Assembly (NCBI GenBank): GCA_026545225.1
Contig: CM048845.1
Location: 79,660,533 to 79,724,532 of the forward strand
Direction of reading: 5' to 3'
Length of the DNA stretch: 64,000 nucleotides
From: Cornus controversa
Taxonomy: Eukaryota > Streptophyta > Magnoliopsida > Cornales > Cornaceae
In this document: positions 20,161-31,590 of the stretch, piece by piece
How positions within the stretch are numbered: position 1 is the first letter of the stretch
Layout: each line of letters starts with the position of its first letter
Notes under the pieces: generated by a model
Told to the model about the DNA's origin: nothing
The model's input: only the letters and a program-made list of their open reading frames with translations
Databases searched by the model: none
Position numbers and translations under genes: made by a program

Positions 20161-22331
20161 TTAACAACTCCTCTGAATCCAAACTCTTCATTATTGGAAT
20201 AATTCGTATAGTTTGGAGGCGTACGTGGATGTACAGGAACAAAACCCATGTTCGGTTAGCTGTAAATGTGTTTGATTGTTATCTCTATAAATGATTGCGA
20301 TGTGATAATATATTTTCAATGTGTTGAACGAATGGGGATTAATTCCTAACAAAACTAAGAACACAATAATCATTATGATTGAATATCAATAGATATCATA
20401 ATTCGCAATAGTAATAAATATTCTTAGTTAAGGATTTTTGCCTTCAATAGAAAAAATCTAGGCATAATTAGATACGATTGACCAAAGTGAAATTAAGTTT
20501 GTAATGACTGTAAAGTTATAAAAGATTAATAGTCACCCAATTTAATTTAAGATGATCATCTCATGCCAGAGGTTATCTTATTTGCTTAAAGCTTTTGGGT
20601 TCTGACCTCCAATACAGACAGAAAAGCTTCACTCAAGTGGGATCGGTGGACCATCTTCTTTTGACAAGTTGGTCTGCTAAGTAATCAGATCAAAACTAGA
20701 AATGGGTATTGATATTATGGAAGTGACTTCAAAAGCAGGTTCCAATTTAAATTGGTTTCTATATACATGCAACAACTAGCATAACGACAGGTTCCACGAA
20801 TGAAGTAGAATTCGAATAAGTTGTTCATTTAATTTCAAACTACGGAAGGAAAGTTTGGCAATGAAATCGAATCCATTTGCATTGACTACACATAAACAGA
20901 GAGTTAAGGTTCTAAGATATAAATTTGTAATTGGCATATTTCGGTGATCAAAACTTGGTTGATCGAGTTGTAATGTTTGTTTTATTTTATGTTTCGATCA
21001 TCAAATGTCTTCGAGTTGATACCCAAGTGCATAGACAAAGTTCAATCAGTATGAACACCATATAGTACAGGTAAGTATAGTGAGGACACCTTGCACTTTA
21101 TATTTCTAAGCCTATTTTGAAAAACTAGAGTTCTGGGAAATTTAGGGTTTTTCAAAATAGCACCGTTCCCCAATTTTTAGGACCGGTCCAACTTTGTTCC
21201 GTATTTTTGATTTTTGCAAGTTTTTACAAAGTCCCATTAGTCCTAGTATTTGGGCACCTGTCCCAGTTGTCCTGTTCCAAATAGAAAATTAATTTTGACG
21301 AAAATCCTGATTTCTATTGAGTTTGAAACTTTTAGAAGAGTTCTATATTGGTCTAAAAATTATTTCCCAGGTAAGATTAGGACACCCTTGCCTATATATA
21401 TATGTATCTATGTTTTCTTTACAAAATATGTCTGGAAAATAAATATTTTTAGAGAGAAAAAACTTATAGAGTATAATTATGGTGAACTATCTGTCTATAT
21501 TTGGAGAACACACATCTATTATTCACGAGTGATATTTAGGATGATGTTCTACTACTGATTAGCTGTTTAGAGACTTCAAATCATTAGCTGATCAGAGTAT
21601 TGGATTTGTAGTTCTTCTCTTACTTGCTGAGGAAGAAAGGTGAACCAGATTGCGCTAGCTACGAAAGGAACAGAATAGTTGTTGATTATTTTTGTTCTTC
21701 TAGCATCATTTCTATAAGGATCGTGATGTTAACCAGAAATCTATAGCAGTTGGACCTGAAATCACAATTGTAAGCCTGAAGTATTCCGCATCAAATTATT
21801 GACAGAGTGAAGAGGGGTGTGAGTCTAAGACAGAGTCTGTTGTACTTTACTTCATTATAGTGGATTGATTTTATGAGATTTTCTACCTCCCTTGTAATTT
21901 TTTTTTTAGCTAATTTTTTACGTATATCAAGTGCATTCTTTACTTTACTCGGATAAAACTGGTGTAATAGCTTTCAGTTGGTCTGCAAGGATCTGCAATG
22001 AAAAAGAACATGTTAAACAAAAATACTGTTCTACTGATTACCTTCCCTTGAGAATTACTTGTATATATGTACATACCATCAGATCTTTCACATAAAGTTC
22101 ATGGTTGTGAACACATCTTATCTACCTACCTAACAATGGTGGGACACTATCCCTTAATCATTTTCCGTAACAGCTTTTGCTTTCTTTTTTCTTCAATTTA
22201 CTTTAATTTTTCTAAGGCAATCCACGTAAGATTATTTATTATATTGGCATTAAAGCTTTTGTTTTATTTCTTCTTTCTGTACATCACCGACACAAACTTT
22301 GAGATGGGGGAAACTCAACATTCCAGCCCCA
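19975..22331. repeat. Segmental duplication, right copy
   Basis: This is the counterpart of 16133-18893. It contains the gypsy gag start, the copia LTR fragment (20914-21955) and the DC1 promoter with start codon at 22304. Beyond 22331 the DC1 sequence continues here, whereas the left copy is interrupted, so this copy shows the original junction. Confidence 0.88.
20914..21955 (+). mobile_element. Copia LTR fragment, duplicate
   Basis: This is the duplicate of 17074-18120 and is related to the LTR at 62200-63487. It keeps the LTR section TTTTTACGTATATC-AAGTGCATTC (about 21925-21945) that is missing in the left copy, and it ends there. It is truncated at both ends, with no internal retrotransposon sequence attached. 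Confidence 0.78.
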
Positions 22332-22486
22332 ACCAATCCTTGACTCTCTATGATGATGAGACTGTTTTTGGTACATGTTTCGGTGCATCTCAGGCCCGGA
22401 TAAAAAAGTCTGTGCTAAATTGCCACAAGATATCAAACATCCTCTCCACCAGCAACACACTCTCATACTCCCAAGAAACAGAGTGA
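22304..22486 (+). pseudogene. DC1 5' fragment upstream of the intact gene
   Basis: The sequence starts MGETQHSSPNQSLTLYDDE, the typical N-terminus of a DC1 protein, and stops after 61 codons. The downstream half is in the wrong frame: the +1 frame reads KVCAKLPQDIKHPLHQQHTL, a DC1 module. At least one frameshift and an internal deletion are needed to explain this. It ends only 61 bp before the ATG of the intact gene, so the intact gene may use this fragment's promoter, with the fragment becoming 5' leader or an upstream ORF. Confidence 0.8.
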
Positions 22487-22547
22487 GTGCCAGCACCATT
22501 GAAGCTTCAGCTTATTACTTCTCTTCAACAACCATTCATACTTAGAG

Positions 22548-25462
22548 ATGGGTGAGACGGGATATTTCAGCCACCACCATTCCTTGACCCTTTGTGATGA
22601 TCCAATACTGTCTTTTAGAAACTGCTGGGGTTGCCACCGAGAAATCTTAGGACCAGCCTATCGTTGCTCTGGTAATTGTCGTCGCTCATGCAATCGGTGG
22701 TATGGCTTCTTGGTAATTGATGAAGCATGTTATAAATTGCCTTCTGAGATCAGATACCCACTTCACCCACAACACACACTCACAATCCACGAAGATGTAC
22801 AAAACGGTGTGTGCCATGTCTGTGGGCTGAAGCGGTACGGCGGATTCTTCTACATTTGTTCTTCTTTTGATTGTCAATTTAAAGTTGACCTTGCTTGCAT
22901 TTGGCTAACGCCCACAAAAAACCATGAAAGCAGTACTCATCAACACCGTATTGATGATAAGCAGCATCTGGGGGGTAAAACACATCCCTTCATTCTCTGT
23001 GAAATGGTTAAGAAATTTTTTCGTCACTGCTCTGCTTGCAGGTTAACTATTGAGGATTCCATGATCTATGTTTGCGTGGAATGCAAACTTTTGCTGCACA
23101 AATCATGCGCCGAGTCTCCTTCAGAGATCAAACACCCTTTCCACCCACAACATCCTCTCTTTCTTTTGGCAAGCGCATATGATAATGATTCAGATGATGA
23201 TAATGATGATAGACTGTGCCATGCTTGTGGGTACCGTGAGATGCGCTTCTTCTTCAGCTGTTTTGAGTGTCAATTTACACTGGACTTTATATGCGCTTCG
23301 CTAACACCTACCAAATACCATGAAGCTGGTCATGATCATCTGGGCCAAAATCATCCATTGATTGTATGTGATGTGAACAAGAATTTTAGCCCTTCCTGCT
23401 CTGCTTGCTTGCTTTCTTTTGATGATTCCATGATGATCTATGTTTGCCTTGAATGCAAACTTGTACTGCACAGATCCTGCACTAAATTGCCAACAGAGAT
23501 CCAACACCCCTTCCACCCACAAGGCCCTCTCACCTTCCTTCTACAACCACCTTATCGTTCGGGAGTTTTTCACTGCCAAGTATGTTTCGAATCAATTAAT
23601 ATGGGTTCGGGATATTTTTGCTGCCAAGTATGTTTCGGGTCAATTAAATATGGCTGCACCTACAAATGTTCAAATTCAGATGATCATAAGATAAAACCAC
23701 CCACAGTGGGTCTTACCTTCAAAGTGGACCTCAAATGTTGTTTCCATATGCATGCTAAATGTGCTTCACTAAAGCCCACCATAAGCTCTATTATTCATCA
23801 TCACCCTCTTGCATTGATCAAGGAACCATTCATATTTGCTCGGATCTGTGCTGAATGTGGGCAGCTCCTGGAATACCCCACTGCTGTATTCCGTTGTGTG
23901 GAGTGCGACTTTAATATCCATATCTGTTGTCACCCATCCTTACCACACTTCATCAAATATGACGGTCACAGACATCCTCTCACCCTCACCAATTCTCCAG
24001 TCAAAGACTCTCCTGATGAAGATGAGGACGCAGAGTTGTACTGTGATGCATGCGAGAAACGAAGAAAGCTAGTTGACCCTGTCTATTATTGTGCTGAATG
24101 TCACTATGTTACTCATGTTGACTGCGATTATGTGCTCCCTGAGGTACATTTACATTTGGTTATACCTAAAAAAAAATTCATCTTTGCTTGAATTTTAGGA
24201 ATGATCTATATTGTGCTTAATTAAAGAGTAATGCTAAACGTTAATTAAAAAAAAATCATAATTACATGTTAAGAACCTTTGTTTCGTGTCATGTAACCTT
24301 ATCATAAATGGATTTTGTAGATTTGAGGGTGAGTTCAGTCTAATTTCATTTGATCCGCTCGACCATGTAGGGATGGATTGGCAAAATACTCTAGCCACAG
24401 TTACACCCACATCCACATGAATGTATGTATTAGCAATAACTTGTAGGAAGAATGGGGCAGCTGAAGTAGTGGGCAAGACTTCATCCATGCATTGAAAACT
24501 ATTTGAATGTAAACCAAAATTAAATTGCAATAAGCATGCATATTGACAATTTGAAATAAAAACTACTAACCTTCGAGAGAATCGGAAGAAAATTCTAATT
24601 TAAAAAGATAGAGATATCATCTTGAAATTAAATTATTAAATTTTAATCTTTATTCAATCAATTTAATTTGTAGAAAAATTCCTAATTACAACAAGACTAT
24701 ACAAAAACATAGATGTTGCAATTGTCGTCATTGATCACCCTATGCATGTCCTTTTTTGGTTGAACCTTGAACCTCAACCGTTGTGATACTGTTACACTCG
24801 ATCGGTCTGCAAATGATAGTCACCCAACTGGGCGCTTGAACTGCTCTGAAATTTCTAAAGAATTGGTTAATCTCTAATTCCTTTTTTTTTTTTCTTTTTT
24901 TATTGGTCATCAGGTTGTACGTCTCCTAGAGGAAGAGTCGTCCTTGACTTGCAAAACTGAGGATACAAAGTTGGAAACTTCAACGAATGTGATTAAAGAG
25001 AACATTGATGAAGTGGTTAGGGATGCAATGAAAGCAGAGGAAGAGGAGGAGGCAAAACTGGATATTGATGCAGGGACAAATGAAAAGGTAGAGACTAGAG
25101 AGAATGCTGAAGAGATTAGTTATGTTTTGGAAAAAGAGATGGAAAGGACAAAGCCAGAGATTGATGCAGGGATAGGTGAAATGTTAGATAATAGAGATAC
25201 TTTAAATTCAACCCTTGTGGAACTAGATGAAGAGATTGAGATGGTTGGAAAAGAGGTAGAGACACAAAAAGCAAAATTAGAGGCGCTAATAAAAAAGTTA
25301 GAGGCACTTAAGGAGAAACGTGCACAACATTATATATACACTCGGAATGCTAACAAGGGACTCAACGTTGGAGGGCCTGACCACAAGTGTAGGTTCGTCT
25401 TCATGTTAATACTAGTCGCAATGGTGATTATTATTTGGTTTAAGTTTCTGTTTTTTGTGTAG
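22548..25462 (+). CDS. DC1-domain (Cys/His-rich C1) protein with coiled coil and C-terminal membrane tail, two exons
   Basis: This is the best-preserved member of the cluster, 714 aa. Exon 1 is 22548-24143, ending GAG|GTACAT. The intron is 24144-24913, ending TCATCAG. Exon 2 is 24914-25462. Residues 11-527 hold about eight Cys/His modules, for example CRLTIEDSMIYVCVECKLLL then HKSC (164-187), CHACGYREMRFFFSCFEC (224-241), CSACLLSFDDSMMIYVCLEC (284-303) and YCDACEKRRKLVDPVYYC (498-515). These bind zinc and, in the C1/DC1 family, are linked to lipid or protein binding; plant DC1 proteins are often tied to stress and defence. Exon 2 gives a charged coiled coil (about 633-670) and a hydrophobic C-terminus (693-714, FVFMLILVAMVIIIWF then KFLFFV) with nothing after it, which predicts a tail-anchored protein with its zinc modules in the cytosol. 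Residues 339-370 carry an in-frame 16-residue duplication. Function is inferred from family only. Confidence 0.88.
23570..23665 (+). repeat. 48-bp in-frame tandem duplication inside DC1 exon 1
   Basis: TGCCAAGTATGTTTCG occurs at 23574 and again at 23622, giving a 48-bp period. The protein reads HCQVCFESINMGS and then CCQVCFGSIKYGC. The related genes at 9202 and 31591 have a single copy. The duplication adds an extra CxxC pair to the sixth module. Confidence 0.9.
24144..24913 (+). other. Intron of the intact DC1 gene
   Basis: This 770-nt intron has GT...AG ends, with a pyrimidine-rich tract (about 24880-24905) before the acceptor. It is homologous to the intron of copy d. If it is not removed, the frame ends at 24191, giving a soluble 547-residue form without coiled coil or membrane tail. 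Confidence 0.75.
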
Positions 25463-25813
25463 CACTATGACATTTTTTCTTCTTCTGGGTTTGGACCTTA
25501 TATCTGTGGTACTCATTTCTTTATTTGGACCTTATATCTGTTGTGCTTCTTTCTTTGTTTGCAGATTTGGTTTGATGCAATTATACAAACACGAAAATAG
25601 TATCACAGGACCTTAAAACCACCATAGAACTGAAGCCACAAATTCACAACACAAGTGGTATATTTAGTAGCTAGTTTGTGGCATGTGCACAATTCTATCC
25701 CTTAGCTTCAGTTCCTCTCATCATTCCAAGTCTCTTTCAGAATTACATGAACATACTACGATAAGAATATACAGATAATCTTGTGACCAAATTAATTTAC
25801 ATATATTTGTGTG

Positions 25814-25844
<31 letters not shown>

Positions 25845-26559
25845 GGAGAGAGACTTTTACTAACTCGGTACATGTCTAACCAGTATCCTGTCACCATCTG
25901 TCTTCATAAGTTGGAGCATATTCCGACTTCATGTACCCTCATTGCTGATGCTGAGTACTCCCTTGAAAGTTAAAACCAGGAACACAATCATCATTAGGAT
26001 CCAGCACCAGTAGAATCACCACATCATATCATAACTAACAACAATAATTAATATTCTGAAATTAAAGAATTTTTTTTCCCAAAATAATTAAATCTAGAAA
26101 AAAAAATTGGATATTAGTGACCAGATTTAAATAAATTAAGTTTATATAGAATCACTTAAAGATGAATAGTCACCCTGACTTGAAAATTGACATGACCATT
26201 CCACATAAGAGGTGAACTCATTTGCTTAAATCTTTTGGGTTCTGTACTCCAACGGACTCAAAAAAGCTTCACCTAAGTGGAGTTTCGTGGACCATCTTCT
26301 TTTGACTAAATGGAACCCAAGACCTCATAAAAGAAGCTTTTCTAACCAAAGCTTCATGGCAGAGCTCCAACAAGATGATCCATGTTTGACGGATTCATTG
26401 ATTGTGACTTGACCTAAAGTTCATGGATGAGGTGGTGGGACAATTTCCCTTCCTCAATTATTGATGTGTACTAACTAAAAGCATTAATTGGACCAGCAAA
26501 AGCCTCGGGAAGCTTCAACTTTGCAAATCTGTTCTTTGCAGCATGCAATTCTATTTGAT
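25463..26559. other. 3' flank of DC1 gene and orphan DC1-type promoter; no gene
   Basis: From 25463 to about 26100 there is only the 3' flank and an AT/AG microsatellite (25813-25853). From about 26190 to 26540 the sequence resembles the upstream regions of the other DC1 genes: GGTTCTG...CTCCAA, AAAAGCTTCAC, GGACCATCTTCTTTTGAC, GGTGGGACAATTTCCCTTCC. It is a promoter whose gene body has been replaced by the LINE that follows. Confidence 0.55.
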
Positions 26560-28062
26560 GAGTATCTTTATTTTACCTATTACAGTTACCACTATGATCA
26601 ACTCTCTGATTAGAAAATTTCTTTTGGCACACTCTGAAACTTCAAAGAAGCACTGCAAAGTTGCATGGTCAAACATATATATGCCTACCAAAATCATGTG
26701 GGGGTCTTGGATTACCTAATGTGACAGTGCTTAACAAGGCTGCGGTGATCAGACATATTTGGCATTTTTTCAAATTTCCAACCAGCTTATGGTCCAAGTG
26801 GTTACATTCAATCATTCTAAAGCAAAGAAATTTATGGGAAATCAACATCCCTTCAAATTGTTCATGGTAACTAAGAAAAATTCTCCATCTTAGAAAACTT
26901 TTTTTTTTTTTTTGAATGTTAAATCTTCTTCTTAGAAAACTTGCTAGACCACTCATAACAATGATGACTGGAAATGGAGATGACACCTTCTTGTGGTTTG
27001 ACTCATGGATGAATTATGGCCCTCTGGTTAATAGAATTGCACAATCCTTCACTATGAGCATTGCAATTGGCAAATATGCCAAGGTTAGTTCACTTATCTG
27101 CAATAACCAATAGTCTATTCCACCCGGTCTTCATAGACTTCTACCTGAGCTAAAAAAAACCAACTTTCTTCCCATCCCATGCACCTCCCAATCTGATTCT
27201 TTTTTGCGGATCAACCAACCATTATTCTCACTCAAACTAAACATGGATGCAATCTCTCCTTCCCCTTCTTCATTGAACTGGACTCATCTTATTTGGTATA
27301 ACCCACACATACCCGAACACACTTTCATCATTTGGCTAGCTGCACTTGGAAGATTGTCCACACTTGACAAACCATGCCACTCCAAGAAAACTACCACTAA
27401 TGCATGCTCACTATGCCTTGTTGCAGCAAAAAACCATAATCATCTGTTCTTCAGTGCACATTCAGTTCTGAAGTTTGGAACCATTTCCAAAACCTCGGCA
27501 ACTTTCATTGTTCAGTTTCATCATGGCCTGACATCAATTGGGCTGCAAATTCTTGGGATCAATCTCTTAAGTTCCTTTCAGACAAACTTATCTCCAGATG
27601 TTCAAAAGACAAAGCCTCGCCAACAACTGACATCATCAACTCAATTACAGAAATCATTCAGTTAAGACTCTTTAGCTGCAAATTCAAAGACTGCAGATCA
27701 GCTAGAGTTTTAGTTGCAACATGGCATCTTTCCAGCTCAACAATCAGATCAGCGAAGAAACCACTATATCACACCGCTGGGAAGTTCCCAATCATACCAC
27801 CCGTACATTCCTTTCAAGCTAATGATATTATACTGCTGCTTCATATATCATGCTCTTCTACTATACTTTATAGTCGTTAATGGCTATGTGTTTGTGTTGT
27901 GTCATGTTGCATTTGATTAGTTCAACTTATGTTGTTATTAGGTTGCTTCTGCTCCTTGTAAGATGCTTTGCATTCTTGTAGCTCCCCTTGTTCACCCCTT
28001 GGGATTGTCATTTTTACCAATTTATAATACTAACTTACATTACCAAAACAAAACCAAAAAAA
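26560..28062 (+). mobile_element. 5'-truncated LINE (non-LTR retrotransposon) inserted in a DC1 locus
   Basis: Frame pieces encode the C-terminal part of an L1-type ORF2. They include INSLIRKFLLAH, KVAWSNIYMPTKSCGGLGLP and NVTVLNKAAVIRHIWHFFK (about 26590-26870), then TGNGDDTFLWFDSW (about 26968-27010), then a zinc-binding reverse-transcriptase tail around WLAALGRLSTLDK...CSLCL (27330-27420). Frameshifts and stops separate them. The 3' UTR ends in ACCAATTTATAATACTAAC and an A-rich tract (28045-28062) that joins DC1 exon sequence. The catalytic RT core is missing (5' truncation), so it was dead on arrival or decayed. Confidence 0.85.
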
Positions 28063-28434
28063 GGCCCATCATAATGTCTAATCTTAACTATCACCCTCTT
28101 GCTTTTATAAAGAAGAAGAAGGGATCGATTGGTGGCTCTAAATGCGAGACTCGTAATAGCTACATCGACCCGGCATTTTTTTCATTGTGTGACCTACAAG
28201 TGATGTTTCCACGTCCGCTGCAATCCAACATTACCACAGACCATCAAAATTGAGTATCACTTGCATCCCCTCACCATCACAAATTCGCCAGTCAAATATC
28301 GTCCGGATGAAGATGGGGATGCAGAGATATACTGTGTTGCCAACGAGGAAAGAAAATACCTTCGTCACCGCACCTATTATTGTGTGGAATGCCATTTTGT
28401 TGCTCATGTTGATTGCCATTGTGTGTCCTCTGAG
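28063..28434 (+). pseudogene. DC1 pseudogene g, 3' part of exon 1
   Basis: This is the duplicate of pseudogene a. DC1 homology starts abruptly after the LINE tail at GCCCATCATAATGTCTAATC, corresponding to 32812 in the intact gene. A frameshift near 28195 (deletion in the stretch after SLCDLQV) separates the first module from HPLTITNSPVKYRPDEDGD and YYCVECHFVAHVDC. One zinc ligand is lost (YCVANEE where relatives have YCDACEE). The donor GAG|GTACGT is intact at 28432-28436; unspliced, the frame ends at 28506. Confidence 0.85.
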
Positions 28435-28435
28435 G

Positions 28436-30030
28436 TACGTATGCCCACATTCGATTTTACATGTGAAAGCTTTAAATACATGGCTAGTATTGGATTATAT
28501 AGATAGTCTGATTGGAAATAACATGATTAGCATTTTTTTAAAAGGATTTTTCTAGTAGGACACTAATTAGAGTTTTATATATTTCCTCTATAAATAGTTA
28601 GTATTTCTCATGTTTATGGACAACTTTTGTCATCAAGTTATTCAACTCAGGAAAAATTAAATTTTGGTGACCAATTCTAAACAAAATTACTTTAAAGTAA
28701 TTAGAAAGTCCGGAAAAGATGAATAATCACCGAAATTAAAACTTAATTGCTGATAAGTGACCATTTGATTACCTAATACATAAATATCCGTCCTCTAATA
28801 AATTATTTATAATTAAACAAATTTACCCTTTTACATTAATCTCAATAAACATTTTGCTTCAAGTTGCCTAATAAATATTTAGAAAGAACTTTTAACTAAT
28901 AATTATTTATTTATATTTTCATATATTATATGATTTATATTCTTATATAATTCCATATTTTTTATTTTTTATTTGCAAGAGATGCTAGAAGTTGTTATTT
29001 GGTGATGGCAACCATAATACTGAAGCAACAACTAGAATAAGAAACAATAATTTAGAGCGACAACAATTAAAATCATTTTCTCATACAGTTGGATCTTATA
29101 ATGATTTTATTTTTTTTCATAGTGGTCTTGTTTAACTATTAGAAATGAATTTCTTTTTATTGATTTTGGATAATTGATAGCATATGTTAAAAAATAAATT
29201 ATTTGATACAGAAAATTGAAACACTGGTGTTTTTGCACATAATGGTGTGACCTGGTGTTGAGGTTTTTTAATCTTCTTCAAATTGGAGCAATATAAATAA
29301 CATTGCAGAAACATTTGGTTTGACTTTTTTGCATTTTTTTCTTAGGTTCCAGTAGAATGGCTTTTCTTTTCCTCCTTGTTAATTAGCATAGAAATTGAGA
29401 AGCAATACATTCCTAATTTATAGCCTTAAAGTTTATACTTGTCATATATTGGTAACCTCAATTTTCTCCATTTCTATATCATATATATATATATATTGAA
29501 TACAAATGATGTTTATGATATTTGTTTTGTTGATCTAATAAAAATTTTGATCTCTTTGCGAGAAAAAGAAAAAACAATTCTCATTTTTCGTTCTCTCCAA
29601 TACTTTGTAAGCAAATTTAAACAACTCTTAATGTGTCTCAAATTTGTTATGTAACTCTTATCCTCTCGGTTATGTAATATGTTTTGAGACCATGGTAGAG
29701 AGTGAGAAAAAAAATAAGGATGGTAAAGAAATCATATATTTTTAATTGGTAGACTAACATATTAAAAAGGAAAAAAGAGAGTGATGGACTAGGAAGAGAG
29801 AGAGAGTAGGATGAATTCAAAGAGTTATCTTTATACTAAAACGTAATTTCTTCTAAAAATTATTTTAGAATGTTTATAAAGTATTTTTTACCAAATTAAC
29901 CTCAAATGGTCATTTATCAGCAATTAAGTTTCAATTTGGGTGACTATTCATCTTTTTCAGATTATATGGTCACTTTAGAGTAATTTTGTTTTGAATTGGT
30001 CACCAAAATCTAATTTTCGGTTCCAAGTCA
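28436..30030 (+). other. Former intron of DC1 pseudogene g; no gene
   Basis: This is paralogous to 3976-5575 and includes the same pair of inverted related segments (about 28665-28790 and 29890-30015). Minor differences include a longer AT run at 29481-29500. No coding sequence is seen. Confidence 0.55.
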
Positions 30031-30370
30031 TGGCCCTGTTGAACTCAATGTGGGGGAGAGAGCAATGCTTCATCAAAAGGCCCCTGTTGAACTAAATGAA
30101 AAGATAGTAGCACTTCGCGCAACGGTACAGGCATAGAAAGCAGAACTAGAGATTGGGCTGCAAAACTTAAAGGCACTTGAGGAGGAGCGTTCAAAACTTT
30201 TTAATACAATCTAATGTTAGTCCAGCAAGAAAAAGGGTACTAAAATTTGAACCAAAGAGTCTAGCGACAATACCAGATTGATTCATTGAGGGTTCGACGC
30301 TGGAGGGAAAACCACTAGTGTGGGTTAGCCCTTGTCTTAGAACTAGCTGTAATGACGGTTCAAAACTTTT
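30031..30370 (+). pseudogene. DC1 pseudogene g, exon 2 remnant
   Basis: The frame encodes VELNVGERAMLHQKAPVELN, then EKIVALRATVQA, a TAG where the duplicate has CAG, then KAELEIGLQN and ALEEERSKLF. Further on, another frame retains a weak hydrophobic stretch (LALVLELAVMTV, about 30315-30350) matching the membrane tail seen in pseudogene a. No acceptor is recognisable, and the first part of the exon is missing. Confidence 0.65.
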
Positions 30371-31190
30371 TAATACAAAATTTGTTTTCTTTTTTGTTTT
30401 TTTCTCAAGTTATATTTGAGAGCACCAAATTGACGCTTTAAAATTGGAATTAAAAATATATATAATTCAAAATTTGAACTTATCATTGGCACTTGTACTT
30501 TGTTTTATTTTATTTTTTTTTTCCCCTTTTCTGTATAATTTGCTCTGTCATTGTCTTAATAACCAACATTTCGTTTGAGAAATTAATATTGGAGTGGTTA
30601 TCCACTTTTCAGATAGAATTGGAATTAATGGACTGAGAAAGATTGCTTTAATTGGTAACATTATGTTTTTATAATGTAATAATACGGGAAAAAAAATTGT
30701 AACTTTTTGCTTGCTTGATATAAATATAAACATATAAGTAATCTGGGAGGAGGGTGGATAAGCCAACCTTGTATGAGAGAGCCTTGGATGAAAAGTTGAA
30801 AAAACTTTTGTAAAGTTAACTACAGCTCGTTTGTCATTATTGTTTTTAAGTGCTTTTATCATGTAAAAATGATGTCAGTGAAAAAATATGTATGTATTTA
30901 GTGATAGTTAAATAAATTATTTTTCATAACAATATTGTTAAAGCACTTCTATTATGAATACTAATTTTACAACAATACTCTTTAATGGATTATTTTTATA
31001 TTTAATAATAATTGGAGTTTATAAATTAAGGGATGAAATTATGTTTATAAAAATTAAAAAAAAAAAGGTAACATTATCTAAGAAAAACAAGTTACCTTAA
31101 ATATATAACTTTTACTCAAATAAGAATTTTAAAAATTAAAAATTTTAACTTCATTCAAGTGAAGCTACCTTTCAAAGTAGACTGCGCCTA
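30371..31190. other. AT-rich intergenic sequence, nothing recognised
   Basis: This stretch is not shared with the duplicate segment, which instead has the DC1 fragment b at the equivalent place (5890-6172). Paralogy resumes at about 31191 with CAAATATTAATTATATAATC. No gene or repeat is recognised. Confidence 0.45.
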
Positions 31191-31318
31191 ACAAATATTA
31201 ATTATATAATCATGAGATCTTGAATATGTTTAAACTAATCCAATTCCCAATATGATTAGCATGTGAAGCTAGCACGGCTTTGAGGACTTGTAGATCATTG
31301 TTTTCATCAAAATTATTT

Positions 31319-31379
31319 GGCCGGCCGGCCAAGAAGTTGTTTTAATATAAAATTTATTTGGCCGGCCGGCCGGCCGGCC
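31319..31379. repeat. Paired GGCC runs, expanded copy
   Basis: This is the duplicate of 6297-6348. The first block is (GGCC)3 (31319-31330) and the second (GGCC)5 (31360-31379). It lies about 210 bp upstream of the DC1 start codon, within the likely promoter, together with a C16 tract at 31547-31562 (7 C in the other copy). Confidence 0.9.
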
Positions 31380-31590
31380 AGGAAGTTATAATTTTTAAAG
31401 TCAAGTGGTACGGCAGAATTATATTAATTAATTGAATAACTTTTATTATACTACATTACTTTTCGACAAGAGCTGATCACTAAACAGAGGCTTCGGTCGT
31501 AGTACTTACTTATAGGTCAAAAATTTCCAAATAAAAAAACTCTGGACCCCCCCCCCCCCCCCGAACTTATCAAAACGAATAACGAGCTAG

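Noticed and set aside
16133-22331. The two long direct repeats as the LTRs of the gypsy element
   Set aside because: The repeats contain the start of gag itself, a copia LTR piece and a DC1 promoter, and lack a primer-binding site at the border, so they are duplicated genomic segments rather than LTRs.
27963-28253. 96-codon frame running from the LINE 3' UTR into DC1 sequence
   Set aside because: It crosses a transposon junction, only its last part is DC1, and it ends at the frameshift; treated as part of pseudogene g.
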